A stretch of 64,000 nucleotides of DNA from Sorghum bicolor (taxonomy: Eukaryota > Streptophyta > Magnoliopsida > Poales > Poaceae). The translations under genes and the position numbers were made by a program. The DNA is taken from contig NC_012878.2 in assembly GCF_000003195.3 (NCBI RefSeq), positions 10,590,386 through 10,654,385 on the forward strand, read 5' to 3'. The notes below the pieces were generated by a model, which was not told the DNA's origin, did not search any database, and saw nothing but the letters and a program-made list of their open reading frames with translations. Shown one piece after another: positions 24,233 through 35,841 of this stretch (positions within the stretch are counted from its first letter, which is position 1; each line of letters opens with the position of its first letter).

Positions 24233-25368
24233 TGCACCCCCACTTTGTGACATGCCTCTCCTTCAAGCAAAGCAAGGTAAAATTGTTTGACATGCCATTC
24301 ATCCTATGCTAAGGACTTGCTTAGTGCATCTAGTCATTCCTTACATGTCTTAGGATCATTCATGAAAATCAAATGAATTTGATGCTTATATGGTACCACT
24401 ATTGCTTCTATGCTTGACTTGATCTAGTGGTAGCATATGACATGTTTGTGGGCTTGCAATCCTAGTGTTTGATCTAGAATATGAGCTATAAGTGTTTAAC
24501 TCAACATGGTACAAGATAACCCTTATTTGGAGGTGTGAAGAAGCTTGTCCTTGGATCAAACCGAGTTAAATATCTTAGGCAAGTAATCTAGATTGAACCA
24601 ATTTGGTAAAAGGATCTCACTTCACATGGTCTCACACTAACCTATCTAAAATTTGAGCTCACCTTTTGTGGTCATTGATGACAAAAGGGGAGAGAATTTC
24701 CCAAAGATTTGCTAAAAGGGGAGAAGTACAAAGATAAGGGAGTAACATGATAAAAGAAGGGGATCAACTAAAATTTTTTGAAGCACACAAGTAGGGGGAG
24801 CAAGCTCATAAACTTGTATGTTGCATTTGTATGTGCATCACATATGGTTGCTTGCATTTGCATTAGCTTTAGAAGCTTTCTCTCCAATGCCTTGCTTGTG
24901 TGGTGTATGCTAGTTGTAAATTTGATTGATGAAATGAAGAACTAGCATGCATAGGTAGTGTAACTAGACTTTTAATTATTTCACAAGTGGTACTAGAACC
25001 TTGTTTATAATGTTGATCTCACGGGGTGTTCTAGTCTTTGTGAATGTCTAGTTACTAATGGTGCTAAGGATGGTGTACATTGGCAACTTCTATTGGTATC
25101 ACGCTTCAAAGGTCCATTCTTTACACCTTAGCATCATTTGGTAGAAATTGACTCCTATATTTCCTATTCAAAGCATATGTGCAAGCTTTCTAATCCAAAC
25201 TCTTAGCACATATGTAGGGGGAGCAATTGCTACCAATTTTGGGTTTATGAAACTTGTCCATAATCTTTGCACATGGTAAAATGCTTGGGCAAGTAACATG
25301 AATCCAAGAAAATTTTATTGAAAATCTTTGTAAAAAGGGTTGCCATCAATTACCAAAAAGGGGGAGAT
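24233..25368 (+). other. Non-coding 3' region of Sirevirus-like Copia with multiple purine tracts
   Basis: No gene is seen. Repeated polypurine tracts (AAAAGGGGAGA, GTAGGGGGAGCAA twice, AGAAGGGGA) precede the true PPT AAAAAGGGGGAGA at 25355-25368, next to the LTR. Multiple PPT-like tracts are a known Sirevirus trait. Confidence 0.7.
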
Positions 25369-25999
25369 TGAAAGCCCTAGTTTGGTTTTGGTTAATTGAT
25401 GAAACCCTAAGTACTAACCTCTATGCTAAGTATGTGTAGACTTAATGAGGTTGGTACATGCCAAGTGATGGAGCAAGTGATGATCATGGTGATGATGGTG
25501 ATGACCACAAGATGATCAAGTGCTCAACTTGGAAAAGAAGAAATAGAAAAACAAAACCCTATGGAGATCAAGGCAAAGGTATTGCTTAGGGTTTTGGTTT
25601 TGGTGATCAAGACACCATAGAGGGTGTGATCACATTTAGGATAGATAGCCGTACTATAAAGAGGGGAATTCTTTAGCTAAGCGGTTATCAAGTGCCACTA
25701 GGTGTCATTGTTCCTGTGCATGCATTTAGAACCTAGTGAGCTAACTTAACTCCTTCGAAGAAAATTGTTTGTGAAAATGCTAACACACGTGCACTTGTTG
25801 GTACACACGTTGTGGTGTTGGCACACTTTGAGAAGGAGGTGGAGTTTGAAGAGTAGAGAGAGGATGGGTTCCTCTCTCCCTCCCGCCGAGCTTGCGAGGC
25901 GGGATTCGGCGCTTTTTGAGAAAATGAAGTGTATATTTTCTATTGCGCCGGTGGGAAATTTGGAGAAGTCGCGGGAGTGTTTCTCGCTGAGAAAACACT

Positions 26000-26390
26000 C
26001 ACCGGACGCTGGCTTCTGGAGCACCGGACGCTGCGTCTGAGCGTCCGGTGCAGACAGTGCCTGGCCCAGCTAGGGTAAGGCACCGGACGCTGGCTTGAGC
26101 GTCCGGTGGTGCGCGTCCGGTGTGCGGGCGTTTTGCGACCCTCTCTGCGCATGGGTCCGGTGAGCACCGGACGCTGAGGGTGCGTCCGGTGGCTTGCGTC
26201 CGGTGACCCTGCGAGTTTGCGGAGCTCTCTGCGCATGAGTCCGGTGTGCACCGGACGCGTCTGGTGCCAACCTGCTCAGCGTCCGGTGCTCTGCAGGTTA
26301 CCGTTAGACTCTGACACGCGGCTGACGTTGGAGCACCGGACGCTGGTGTTGAGCATCCGGTGCCCCTTTAAGAGCGTCCGGTGACCCCGA
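26000..26390. repeat. Array of inverted CACCGGACGC / GCGTCCGGTG motifs in the LTR
   Basis: By eye there are about six forward and seven reverse copies, plus some one-base variants, in 390 bp just upstream of the LTR TATA box. See findings. Confidence 0.85.
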
Positions 26391-26435
26391 GTTTTGCCCA
26401 GTGAAAGAGCCAACGGCTCTATTTGTTTGAGGGGC

Positions 26436-26443
26436 TATAAATA
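26436..26443 (+). promoter_or_regulatory. LTR TATA box (Sirevirus-like Copia)
   Basis: TATAAATA in GGGGCTATAAATACGTG, about 50 bp downstream of the palindrome array. Confidence 0.65.
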
Positions 26444-26794
26444 CGTGTTTGGCCGGCTTAGGGCTGATGCTCTTGGCATTCTAACATACTTGACATCCTT
26501 GTGAGCCTAAGCAAACACCTCCCACCCATCTCCTTCATAGATTAAACATCTTTGTGAGATTGGGAGTGATTCCAAGTGCATTTGCTTGAGTGATTGCATC
26601 TAGTGGCACTTGGGGATCGATTTGGCTGCGGTTTTCTTGTTACTCTTGGTGGTTGCCGCCACCTAGACGGCTTGGAGCAGCGGAGGAGCATTGGCACGAG
26701 TTGGTGATTGTTCGTGGCCATCTCCCGGTGATTGTGAGGGGTCTTGTACCTTCCCCGGTGGAGAGCCGAAAGGTAACTCTAGTGGATTGCTCGT

Positions 26795-27834
26795 TGTCGG
26801 TGTTTTTCCCCCGGGGGGGTCACACCAACGAGTAAATTTGTATGCGTGCTCCCCTTTCCGGATGATGATGCAAGAAAACACTGAGATTTATCCTGGTTCG
26901 GGCAAGAGAAGGCCCTACGTCCAGCGGGGGGAGAGAGTTTGTATTATCTTGCACCTAAGTGCTTGTACAGGGGCGAATACAAGCGTGGTATGAAGTGTGT
27001 AGCTCTACTACGTATGCGTTCTTGTGTTCGGATGTCCCTCTTCTATTCCTGAGTCCCTCCTTTTATAGCTCCAAGGAGAGGCACAGGGTACATGCGTAGA
27101 TGTTAGAGTAGGGATCGATAGCTGCATGAAGCGCTGACCTACTCGAGGCTTCCGTACGGCATGGCCTCGAGCCGTCCCATCCTGATAGCTTGGTGATGAT
27201 TACGCGTGCTCCTGCGAGCTGCCCTGCCAGCCGCCTTGTGCTGGTTCTGAGGTCGCATGCTCGTATGGCATGGTGGCGGATCCGGCGGAGCAGCTGTGGT
27301 GTTGTCAGTCGACGCCTGACTTGTCCCTGGGGAGGGACCTTGTTCGGTCGAGGGTCGGGCGCCGCGTAATATGCTGATATCTGGAGCGCTGACCTTGGGT
27401 GTCTCGAGGGGGTCCCGATTAGACGTTCCATCCTTGTTTCCCGCGTCCTGACACGCCCTGGGTCGTTCGGTGGGAAGGCTGCAAAAAGAACGATGGGACA
27501 GAAGCTCGCTCCCTATCACGCCTCCCATGACCTGTGTGTTAGGTGGCGAAGCGTCAGGTGCATTTAATGCTCCCGCCCGCGTGCGCGCGTCAGGCGGCGG
27601 ACAGTGTCCTAACGCTCGACGTCTCTTGGTTCGCTCGAGCCCGCTTCCGTCTTCGACGGTAGTCGTTGCTCGAGCCCTGACCGGTTCGCTCGACGCTATT
27701 TCCGTCTTCGAGGCTGCGGCTGTCGATGGCGGCGCATGCGTAAGACTAGGGCGTCGAATTAAGGGTCTCGACCTTCGTACGGGCAATCTCATAATGCGCA
27801 TCGCTGAGGGTACCCCTTACCGATACCCTCGACA
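26795..27834 (-). repeat. LTR of Tat element (3' LTR in element orientation)
   Basis: Starts TGTCGGTGTTTTTC and ends ACCCTCGACA. Open frames in both LTRs are near-identical duplicates and are not genes. Confidence 0.95.
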
Positions 27835-28621
27835 GTAGCCCCCGAGCCTTCATTTGAGCGCTAGCGCTCGAATGGAGGTTTTGATTTTCGGTTGAATTTT
27901 CGTGGGGGCGCGCGAGCGACCCCGCGGGGTAGCCCCCGAGCCCTCGGAGGAGTTTTTGACTCCTTCGAGGGTTATGTTATCTAATTCGCAGAAACGCTTT
28001 CGACACCAGTGGTGGAAGGTTCTGACTGGCTCGTTTTTGCCTGTGGGTTTCGACGTACTCTCGATAGAGCGAGCGTCTTTCATCCCAAATTGAGTTCCTA
28101 GCGGGTAGTCCAAGTGAGAACCTGTGCCCCTTTCGAGAGGGTCAGCTGTAGCCCGGAGGCGTCCTCATAAAGCAGGGTCGACTTGGTCGGGGATACCGGT
28201 CTCATTCGATAGAGTCCAGCGGCTCGTTGCCTCCCTTCGGGGGGATTCCTCTCGACTGTCTCGACCTTACCTTGAACATCACCAGCGAGTCCTCGAGGCG
28301 GGCCTCGATCTTCGACCGCTCGCTGGGGATCCCTGACTCTGGCGCTCGAGATCGGCTGTCGAACCCTTTCGGCGGGCCAGCCATCGACCTCTCGAGACTT
28401 TTGCGGTTATGTCCCCTGGCTTACGAGGGAAGGAAATGGTCGTGGCGGTTCGCCTTTCTGCCCGTTGGGCGCGTCTTTTTAGGCGGATGACGTTACGACA
28501 CCGTATCGGCGAGGAATTCGGAGAGTCCGGCCTGTGAGGAGAAAGAGAGAGCTGTCAGGCGGCGCATTTATGGGGGGAGTTACCTTACTTCTCGGATCTG
28601 TCCGTTGGCGGTCAGCTGCCC

Positions 28622-28628
28622 ATAAATA
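28622..28628 (+). promoter_or_regulatory. Candidate TATA box of the antisense gene
   Basis: ATAAATA lies about 135 bp upstream of the ATG at 28761, on the strand opposite to element transcription. It suggests, without proof, that the antisense gene has its own promoter. Confidence 0.4.
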
Positions 28629-28760
28629 TGTCGTCGCGCCACCGCCGTTCCTCTCCCTTCCGCCTTCTCGCTCTCGTTCTTTCGCTGCCTTTGCTTTCTC
28701 GTCATCTCACGCGCACACGCCCCCTCGAGCCGTAGCGAACCCACCGCCCCGTTAGCCAAG

Positions 28761-31700
28761 ATGCCTGTAAGACTCGTCGCCGCCGATGACTGGCGCCCGT
28801 CGTCGATGACGGAGCGCCGGCTGTTGGAGCTCGAGAAGGAGGGACTGCTGCGCCGCCGCACCTCGCTGTCGTCGCCGGAGTGGATCGCGCCGCCAGCGAG
28901 CCACAGGACGCCTCAGCCACCTGAGGGCTACGTGGTGTCGTTCGCCAAGTTCCACCGCCACGGTCTGGGCGCGCCTCCAAGCCGCTTCATGCGGGCCCTC
29001 TGCTTTCACTATGGGGTGGAGCTGCAGCACTTCTCCCCGAACGCCATCACCGTGGCGGCGGTCTTCGCCGCCGTCTGTGAGGGCTTCCTAGGGATGATGC
29101 CGCACTGGGAGCTGTGGCTCCACCTCTACAGGGGCGAACTGTTTCACGCTTCCACCGGAACCACGGGCGTGAGGAAACCCGTGCGAGCGGGTTGCCTCAA
29201 TCTGGTGCAGAAGACGGGGAAGACGGACCGGCCGCGGGAGTACATACCGGTAGGGTTGTCGACCAACCATGCCGGTTGGGACTCTCAATGGTTCTACCTG
29301 CGGAACGACGACAACCTCCTACCTCCCTACTCGGGCCGTCTGATCTTGGAGCGCCCAGCGGACTGGACGTACGGCGTCGTCCAAGCTCATCAGCATCGGC
29401 TCGACCCTCTCCTCGACGCCCTGAAGAAGCTTCGCCAGGAGGGTTTGACCGCCGCCCTCGTCCTCTCGGCCGTTCATCATCGGAGGGTTCTCCCTCTGAT
29501 GTCACGACCGCTGAGGATGGACGAGATGGGCCCTGGCGTCTCGTCTCGGGACCTCGAGGCATGTCGGATGTCCAGCGGGCCTCCGACGGATGATGAAGTC
29601 GCGGCCCGAGTCAGGGCCGCAATTGCCGGTGATTTTAAGCCGGAGCACGTCAACGGCTTCCCCATGCGACCTGACGCAGGCTCGATCGATCTGGTACGCT
29701 TTCTTCTTGCGCGCATCCTCGGTTCTAGGTTTCTCCTCTAAGCTTACCTTAGTTTTGGCAGGGTCGGATTGATGTCCGGTCCTCGAGGCCTCCGGTTAAG
29801 GAAGACGAGGCCGACCGCGACAAACGTCGCCAATCCGCCGAGAAGTCGAAGTCTACCAAGGACTCCGCAAAAAAGGAGGAGAAGAAGAAGAATCTCGACC
29901 GCCAAGCATTAGAGGCGCGTCGAGCCAAATCCAGGCAAAGGGGGGAGCCTGAGGAGGAATCCCCTAATGACGACGATGACGACGAGAGTAGCGACGATTC
30001 CGAGGGGATGGCGTCGCGTCTCGATAGGATCCTCGAGGGGCCGCCTCGAGATGACGTCGACGCCTCCCGGACGGAGGTGCCGGAGGAGGGTCCGAGTGGG
30101 TCTCGTCGTCCCCGGCCCGACGCTCCTCCCGCGCTCAAGGCGGGCCAGGACGCGCCGCGCCCTCCTCCGGCGTCCAAGGAGAGCGGTCCGGCTAGGTCCC
30201 AGGCGTCGGGGCCGCTGACCCGCGGTCGCGCTGCGGCCTCTGAGAAAGGGGACGCCGGTCGTAGGAGCACGAGTCCCGGCGCCCGCCAAGCGGGATCCGA
30301 CATTCCTAGGCCTATTTCTGCCCTTGAGAGGCCTAGCGCCCCGACGCGGGGTGGCTCGAGGCCCGCTGGTCGGGGTGGCGGAAAGCGAGCCATTCTGCCC
30401 GTGGGGTAAGCCCTTTTGTTATTGCGGTCTTTGTCCCCTCAATCTCTTGCCTTTCCTCACATGCTGACTTTCTCTTAGGTTGAAACGGACCCTCGAGCAG
30501 GCCCAACCATCGATGGCCAAGAGGCTCAGGACGGGTGCCGCCTCAACGGAAACAGGTTTGTAGTTAATTCCCGGGTGTCGCGATATTATTATGTCGGTTA
30601 TCATAACGTCTGACTCTTGCTCCTTGTTTTGCAGGCCCGTCAAGCGCCCGACCTTCAGCCGGCGCTGAGATAACTTCGCCTCGTCCCGCGCCTACTCCAC
30701 TGCCACCAACTCATGATGCGACCCCCCAGGCACGAGTGTCGGAGGGAGCCCCCGAGCCCCCTCGATTGGGGGTCGAGGGGGAGCCTATCACCATCAGCGA
30801 CACGTCTGATGGTAACGACGCATCTGGGGGCGTTCGACCCATGGAGGAAGAGGCGTCCACTCCCAACGTCGCAGGACGGACCCCCTGGCCCGCAAGCCTT
30901 CGAGCCCTCGAGACGCAGAGGAAGGTGGAGGAGGAGGAGGCGCGGGATCGTGAGGCGGAGCAGCCGTCACTGGAGCAGCAGCAGCAGCAACCCCAGCCGG
31001 AGAAGCAACCGCAGCTTCAGCATGACGAGCGGCAGCAGCAGCCGGGGCGGCAACAGCAGCTGGGGGGCCAAGAGAACGAGCCACTCGAGCCCCCGCCCCA
31101 GATTCTGGCTGGGCCGGCGCCACAGGCGTCGCAAGAGCCCGGCGATCAAGAGGGAGATTTGCCGATGTACGGGCCTCCCACCCCAGCGTGGCTTCTCCCG
31201 GGAGCGCCTGCCGCGATCCGGGCAGAGTCGGGGCGAGCGGACGGAGTGGTGGCGCTCGCCTGCATGATGCGCACCCCCGCCGACCCTGAGTCCGAGATCA
31301 AAGGGACACTCTACGGCATGGACGGGATCGCCCCAGGGTTCCTCCGGGAGCGTCGAGCGTGGGAGGATCGTTTTCCCTCTGAGGAAGACGAGATCGGTTC
31401 GTCTGGGAGCAAGGACGGTACGTGGAAGACGGTGGACGACGACGGCCGGTTCCCTTGCCTCGCCGATCTGTTCTTGCGCCACGGGGGTTCCCTCGAGACC
31501 GTCGAGAACTTCCTCCGCGGCGTCAAAGTGCGGGCCGATCGGGAGATGGAAAACTGGTGCCCCGATCGGATTCGTATCCGAGCTTCCAGCGACCCGTCCG
31601 AGCCCAATATCTTCCTTGACGACAAGAAGGAAGTCGAGAAGTGGGAACACGTCGAGGAGCTCCGCCTTTGGATGAAACACGTGGTGGGGCTCCTATCGGA

Positions 31701-33030
31701 CGTCATCAACAACGGGCTCGGGCCCGCTTATTTTGTAAGTGTCTCTCGAGCTCCAATCGTTGGGGTGCTTTCGGGTCTTCGTGTTCTAACCCCCCTGACC
31801 CCTGACTGGCAGGATATGAAAGAGACCTCCCGCATCAAATCTAGCTTCATTCATGCCACGAGGGGCGGATGGGAGCAGCTTCCCCTCCTCAAGGATCAAC
31901 TCCTCGAGTCACAGGAAAAGCTGCTTAAAGCTTATAAAGATCTGATAGCACTCGAGGAGGAGAAGAAGGTGAGGGAGGCTGCTCTGGCCGAGGCCCGAGA
32001 GGTCTCGAAGAAGGCGGAGGAGGAGGCGGTGCGGTTACGGGAGCGGGCTCTTATGGTCGAGGAGGCCGCGTCCAGAGCCCGGGAGGAGGCCCTGTCCCAC
32101 AAGGGCATCATTGCGGACCTGGATAAAGAGAAGGGCCTTCTCCAGACCGACCTGGACTCCCTCCGTGATACCTTCCAGAAGATGAAGGTGGCGTTCGTGG
32201 ACAGTGAGGTCGCCAGGGGTGCCGCCGAGGACGCAAAAAAGAAAGCCCTCGAAGACCTCGAGATGGAGCGAGCTCGATCCCGCAGTCTCTCTGACGACGT
32301 CGAGCGTCTGAAGGGAGAACTGCTAGAGAAGAGTGGAGCCGTCGCTCAGGCTGGCAGGGCGATCGAAGATCTCCGCGTTGCCAATACTGAGCTGACGCGT
32401 TCCAACAGAGAGATCGAGCGCGCCAATACTAGGTTGGTTGGCGAGAACACGGCTCTAGAGGAGAGTATCAAAGGTATGTTCCCTTTGTCGAATTTCTTTT
32501 TCGAGGTGTGTTTGAGTTTTTTCTAAAGCTCCTTTGTATTGGTATTTGTAGGGCTCAAGGACGAACTCCTGGCCGCCCAAGCCGAGGCTCGCGACGCCAA
32601 GGCTCAACTCGAGGCTGAGGTTGCTTTGAACCGTCGAGTGCGGACGGCGATAAGCGATCTCTCGACCTCTTGGGAGGTCGAGCCTATGGATGAGTCGAAG
32701 GAGGACTCTCGAGGTGACGCACTGGTCGACCAGCTGTGCTACTTAGGTGCGACGCTGCGAGATCGGGTGCGGGATGCCCTCCACATCGGGGTGAAGCGGG
32801 CGATGGCGGTTGTCTGCTCGGGCTTCTCCTACGACATGGAGGTAGTATCCCACGGCTTCGTCACCGACATCTCTAAGACCGACGCGGAGAACGAGGAGAG
32901 GCTCCATGCCTTGATCGACGACGCGGAGGCCCCTGGGGAAAGGTTGGCCAAGCTCTTCGAGCCTGAGGTGCTTCCTCCTGAGACTGGCTCGGGCGGAGGT
33001 GAGGGTGGCGAGGGTCGTACCATGGACTGA
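28761..33030 (+). CDS. Antisense gene of the Tat element: six exons, 1297 aa, transposon-domain plus coiled coil
   Basis: Predicted exons are 28761-29693, 29762-30405, 30479-30555, 30635-31734, 31813-32473 and 32552-33030. All introns (68-79 nt) are GT-AG and the six exons sum to 3894 nt with no internal stop. Residues about 40-200 resemble the family Pfam calls putative gypsy type transposon (Transposase_28), with RFMRALCFHYGVELQHFSPN and WYL-type text (QWFYLRNDD). Exons 2-3 are basic and acidic low-complexity, with KKEEKKKN and a DDDDDESSDD run. Exon 4 has a Gln-rich stretch and a folded-looking segment near 750-915. Exon 5 (919-1138) is a long heptad-rich coiled coil. Function is unknown. 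Being antisense, its introns survive reverse transcription of the sense RNA. Domain naming is from memory. Confidence 0.8.
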
Positions 33031-33584
33031 GGCCTGCGAGCCTGCTCGGGGTGCCTGGGGCCCCTTGTATAAGACTCTGTTAATCCTGTTTTCTAAGTGA
33101 TACAGTATTTTTGTGGTTGTTAAACGTTTGTTTGTCTTTCCACTCGAGGTTCTTTTATTTCTTTTTGCGCCTACACATGTGTTCCTTGTTCGATTTTTCG
33201 TAAAAGGCAGCTTCGATCGCCTCGAGGATGAGGGAGTGAGTAGAGTTTCCGTAGCCCGGGGGCGTAGGTGTTCTCAGGCTCGCTATCCTTCGGTCCTTGA
33301 GGGGCTCGAGGCGCCTCGACTACTCGATCGTTTAAGGTTTACTAAGTAGGAAAGAGAGGGGCTTTTTGGCTTTTTCGACGCTTGGGGAGGGGTCGTCCCT
33401 CTGGTAGCCCCCGAGGGGGTGCGGACTATGATGGGTCATGGTCGGCATCCCCTTTTGACGTCGAGACTATAACTCGTAACTATTTTTGGTACAGAAAGAA
33501 GCCGCTCGAGGGAAAGACTTTATTTATTCATGCGTTCATTTACAAAGTCTTCGTACAAAAAGTAGGATCGTAAATCTAGGATTT

Positions 33585-34060
33585 CTAGGGGTAGAATCGA
33601 CGTAGCTGTTCGATGTTCCATGCGTTGGTGAAGACTGCCCCCTTTTCGTCCGCCAATTTGTACGTTCCTGGCTTAAGGACCTCGACCACCACATACGGGC
33701 CTTCCCAAGGTGGGGTTAACTTGTGGCGTCCTTGGTTGCTTTGCCGGCGTCGTAGGACAAGGTCGCCTACGTTGAGGTCCCTCTTGCGCACGTGCTTGTC
33801 GTGGTAGCGTCGGAGTCTCTGCTGATATCTAGCAGAGTTGAGGAGGGCCATGTCTCGAGCCTCCTCGAGTTGGTCGACCGCGTTTTCTTGAGCTTCTTTG
33901 TTCGATTGCTCGTTGTAAGCCTTGAGTCGAGGTGACCCATACTCGAGGTCTGTGGGGAGGATAGCCTCAGAGCCGTAGACCATGAAGAACGGGGGGTATT
34001 TGGTGGCCCTGTTTGGCGTTGTCCTTAGGCTCCATAGGACTGAGGAAAGCTCCTCGTAGG
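33585..34060 (-). pseudogene. Gypsy integrase C-terminus (Tat element), fused to gag by deletion
   Basis: On the minus strand the frame reads LSSVLWSLRTTPNRATKYPP, then VYGSEAILPTDLEYGSPR, then a GDLVLRRR and PWEGPYVVVEVLKPGTYKL segment, ending RRFYP and a stop. This is the typical end of Gypsy integrase with its C-terminal chromatin/DNA-binding barrel (GPY/F-like). The catalytic core (DDE) and zinc-binding N-terminus are missing. The junction with gag lies near 34050-34070. Confidence 0.85.
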
Positions 34061-34738
34061 GTCATAGCTGTCTGTCTCGGAGTCGGAGTCCGGCTCGGCA
34101 GCGTGGAAACATTCACGTCCTTCCTCCAGCCATCGTTGCCTGAGGGAGGTGATCGAGTATCGTCCGGGGCCTAGCCGACGGAGGCCTCGTACTCGGGAAA
34201 GGTCCGGCAGTTCGGACGTCGGTCGCCGCTCTTCGGAGCTACGTGGGATGACCATTGGTCTTTCCACGTATGTCTGAGCGTTTGGGCATATCGTCTTGGC
34301 GAGCGACGCCGCGGCGTTGTCCAACCCGAACGGCAGTGCCGCCCTTGGAGAGAACGACCCGTGTGGAAGTAGCCTAGCTGCGGTGGGGGAGGGCGCGCGA
34401 GGCGCATCTCCCCCCGTCGTCGCGTGGTGCTGAGTCGCCGTGCTTGTTGCTCGGTCATACGGTGTCGCTGCCTTGTGGCCCACATCCTGCCTTGCGCGAG
34501 TTGTTGGTCGCGCTGAAGCAGAGGGGCCGCGGTGGTGCTGCCCGCGCCTCTTCTTAGGCGGGGAGGCGTGGTGGTGAGGGCGTCTTGGAGCCTTCAACCG
34601 TGCTGGCGTAACGCGGACTCCTCCTGGTCCTTTGACTGAGAGCAAGATCATGTCGTAGTCGGAGCCCGTAGACATGAACTCGAGACTCCCAAACCAAATC
34701 ACCGTGGAGCGCGGAAGCGGCGAGGCAGGAGTAGCCAT
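34025..34738 (-). pseudogene. Tat-element gag, truncated at C-terminus
   Basis: The ATG at 34738 (minus strand) lies 58 bp inside the LTR end and 39 bp after the PBS. The protein starts MATPASPLPRSTVIWFGSLE and is rich in Arg, His, Pro and Ser. The frame ends at a stop created just past the deletion junction. The nucleocapsid zinc knuckle is not present. An open frame extending back to 34825 into the LTR is an artefact of alternative starts. Confidence 0.6.
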
Positions 34739-34776
34739 CCGGAAAGTGGTGGGAAATCGGTGAAAAACACGCAGGA

Positions 34777-34794
34777 CCCCTACCTGGCGCGCCA
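34777..34794 (-). other. Primer-binding site of Tat element
   Basis: On the minus strand TGGCGCGCCAGGTAGGGG follows the 5' LTR after 2 bp. This PBS type is common in grass Tat/RIRE2-like elements; the matching tRNA was not identified here. Confidence 0.7.
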
Positions 34795-34796
34795 AC

Positions 34797-35836
34797 TGTC
34801 GGTGTTTTTCCCCCGGGGGGGTCACACCAACGAGTAAATTTGTATGCGTGCTCCCCTTTCCGGATGATGATGCAAGAAAACACTGAGATTTATCCTGGTT
34901 CGGGCAAGAGAAGGCCCTACGTCCAGCGGGGGGAGAGAGTTTGTATTATCTTGCACCTAAGTGCTTGTACAGGGGCGAATACAAGCGTGGTATGAAGTGT
35001 GTAGCTCTACTACGTATGCGTTCTTGTGTTCGGATGTCCCTCTTCTATTCCTGAGTCCCTCCTTTTATAGCTCCAAGGAGAGGCACAGGGTACATGCGTA
35101 GATGTTAGAGTAGGGATCGATAGCTGCATGAAGCGCTGACCTACTCGAGGCTTCCGTACGGCATGGCCTCGAGCCGTCCCATCCTGATAGCTTGGTGATG
35201 ATTACGCGTGCTCCTGCGAGCTGCCCTGCCAGCCGCCTTGTGCTGGTTCTGAGGTCGCATGCTCGTATGGCATGGTGGCGGATCCGGCGGAGCAGCTGCG
35301 GTGTTGTCAGTCGACGCCTGACTTGTCCCTGGGGAGGGACCTTGTTCGGTCGAGGGTCGGGCGCCGCGTAATATGCTGATATCTGGAGCGCTGACCATAG
35401 GTGTCTCGAGGGGGTCCCGATTAGACGTTCCATCCTTGTTTCCCGCGTCCTGACACGCCCTGGGTCGTTCGGTGGGAAGGCTGCAAAAAGAACGATGGGA
35501 CAGAAGCTCGCTCCCTATCACGCCTCCCATGACCTGTGTGTTAGGTGGCGAAGCGTCAGGTGCATTTAATGCTCCCGCCCGCGTGCGCGCGTCAGGCGGC
35601 GGACAGTGTCCTAACGCTCGACGTCTCTTGGTTCGCTCGAGCCCGCTTCCGTCTTCGACGGTAGTCGTTGCTCGAGCCCTGACCGGTTCGCTCGACGCTA
35701 TTTCCGTCTTCGAGGCTGCGGCTGTCGATGGCGGCGCATGCGTAAGACTAGGGCGTCGAATTAAGGGTCTCGACCTTCGTACGGGCAATCTCATAATGCG
35801 CATCGCTGAGGGTACCCCTTACCGATACCCTCGACA
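34797..35836 (-). repeat. LTR of Tat element (5' LTR in element orientation)
   Basis: 1040 bp, pairs with 26795-27834. Differences seen: one in AGCTGCGGTG and two in GACCATAGGTG. Confidence 0.95.
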
Positions 35837-35841
35837 CTCGT

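Larger units (their letters stand above)
25369..26794 (+). repeat. 3' LTR of Sirevirus-like Copia, first segment
   Basis: Begins TGAAAGCCCTAG. Contains the CACCGGACGC/GCGTCCGGTG array (26000-26390) and a TATA box TATAAATA at 26436-26443. It is interrupted at 26794 by the Tat element and resumes at 35842. Confidence 0.9.
26795..35836 (-). mobile_element. Young Tat-clade Ty3/Gypsy element with antisense gene
   Basis: Two 1040-bp LTRs (26795-27834 and 34797-35836) differ at three positions by eye. TSD CTCGT at 26790-26794 and 35837-35841. In element orientation (minus strand) the order is 5' LTR (34797-35836), PBS, gag fragment, a deletion, the C-terminal end of integrase, a long gene on the opposite strand, PPT (27835-27850) and 3' LTR. 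Protease, RT, RNase H and most of integrase are absent. An extra antisense gene between pol and the 3' LTR is known in Tat-clade elements such as Grande and RIRE2. Confidence 0.92.

Noticed and set aside
26000..26390. CRISPR-like regular repeats
   Set aside because: Units are in both orientations with irregular spacing inside a plant LTR; not a CRISPR array.
27139..27801. 220-codon minus-strand frame
   Set aside because: LTR sequence of the Tat element, repeated almost unchanged at 35141-35803.
28761..33030. The antisense gene as an ordinary host gene captured by the element
   Set aside because: Position between pol and LTR, orientation, and the known presence of such ORFs in Tat-clade elements favour an element gene; a host origin cannot be fully excluded without searches.
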